Shown here one piece after another: positions 5,101 through 5,187 of a stretch of 5,187 nucleotides of DNA. This DNA is from Rhodospirillales bacterium. Its GTDB lineage: Bacteria; Pseudomonadota; Alphaproteobacteria; Rhodospirillales; Defluviicoccaceae. The notes beneath the pieces were generated by a model. That model saw only the letters and a list, made by a program, of their open reading frames with translations, made no database searches and had not been told where the DNA came from. Every line of letters begins with the position of its first letter. Within the stretch, counting starts at the first letter, position 1. The DNA lies in assembly GCA_030622775.1 (NCBI GenBank), contig JAUXFS010000181.1:1-5187 (forward strand). The letters are read 5' to 3'. Position numbers and translations under genes: made by a program.

Positions 5101-5187
5101 GACCCCGCCCGGCAATCTATCGTGTATTTTCAGAGCCTTGTGTTCGTGCCTTCGGCAAGTAAAGACGGCCAAGTCGGATCGTAGCCA

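Noticed and set aside
4423..5172. Minus-strand frame opposite the gamma-carbonic anhydrase-like gene
   Set aside because: It is antisense to a gene with clear metal-ligand motifs; its valine/glycine/aspartate-rich composition is a shadow effect.
5101..5187. Small hairpin TGCC-TTC-GGCA (5147-5157) as a terminator after the last gene
   Set aside because: The stem is only four pairs and no T-run follows, so termination cannot be supported.

Overview
The window is high-GC DNA with strong G/C bias at third codon positions. It probably comes from an alphaproteobacterium, with Rhodospirillales-like groups a reasonable guess. That placement rests on base composition and on the general look of the PhnD, GuaB and gamma-carbonic-anhydrase proteins. 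No rRNA or other marker is present to settle it.

Layout. Positions 1-505 (minus strand) hold the N-terminal part of an RTX-type calcium-binding protein with eight tandem nonapeptide repeats; the gene runs off the left edge. Positions 506-1074 contain no convincing gene. They do contain a short AT-rich island with an 11-bp-spaced direct repeat and a possible promoter for the RTX gene. Positions 1075-2100 (minus strand) encode PhnD, the periplasmic phosphonate-binding protein of an ABC importer. It has a signal peptide and the ligand-contact residues known from E. coli PhnD, but no phnC or phnE lies beside it. Positions 2101-2548 are a divergent control region: candidate phnD promoter and operator on one side, a candidate promoter for a rightward transcript on the other.

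Positions 2549-2778 (plus strand) look like a small single-pass membrane protein whose reading frame is broken by one base near its start. A good ribosome-binding site and ATG lead into the wrong frame, and a GGGG run sits at the point where the frames could be joined. A hairpin terminator (2867-2896) closes this unit. A near-consensus promoter (2929-2956) then drives guaB (2985-4460, IMP dehydrogenase). guaB is followed after 22 bases by a gamma-class carbonic-anhydrase-like hexapeptide-repeat protein (4483-5100), probably in the same transcript. Positions 5101-5187 show nothing I can support.

How the genes relate. guaB and the carbonic-anhydrase-like gene form a housekeeping pair: the first committed step of GMP synthesis plus a probable zinc enzyme of bicarbonate metabolism. 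PhnD and the RTX protein are exported by different routes, PhnD to the periplasm by Sec and the RTX protein probably by a type I system. They are separate leftward units with no visible functional link. I see no clearly new system. The most interesting points are the frame-broken small membrane gene, the solitary phnD, and the Pho-box-like spacing of the repeat upstream of the RTX gene.
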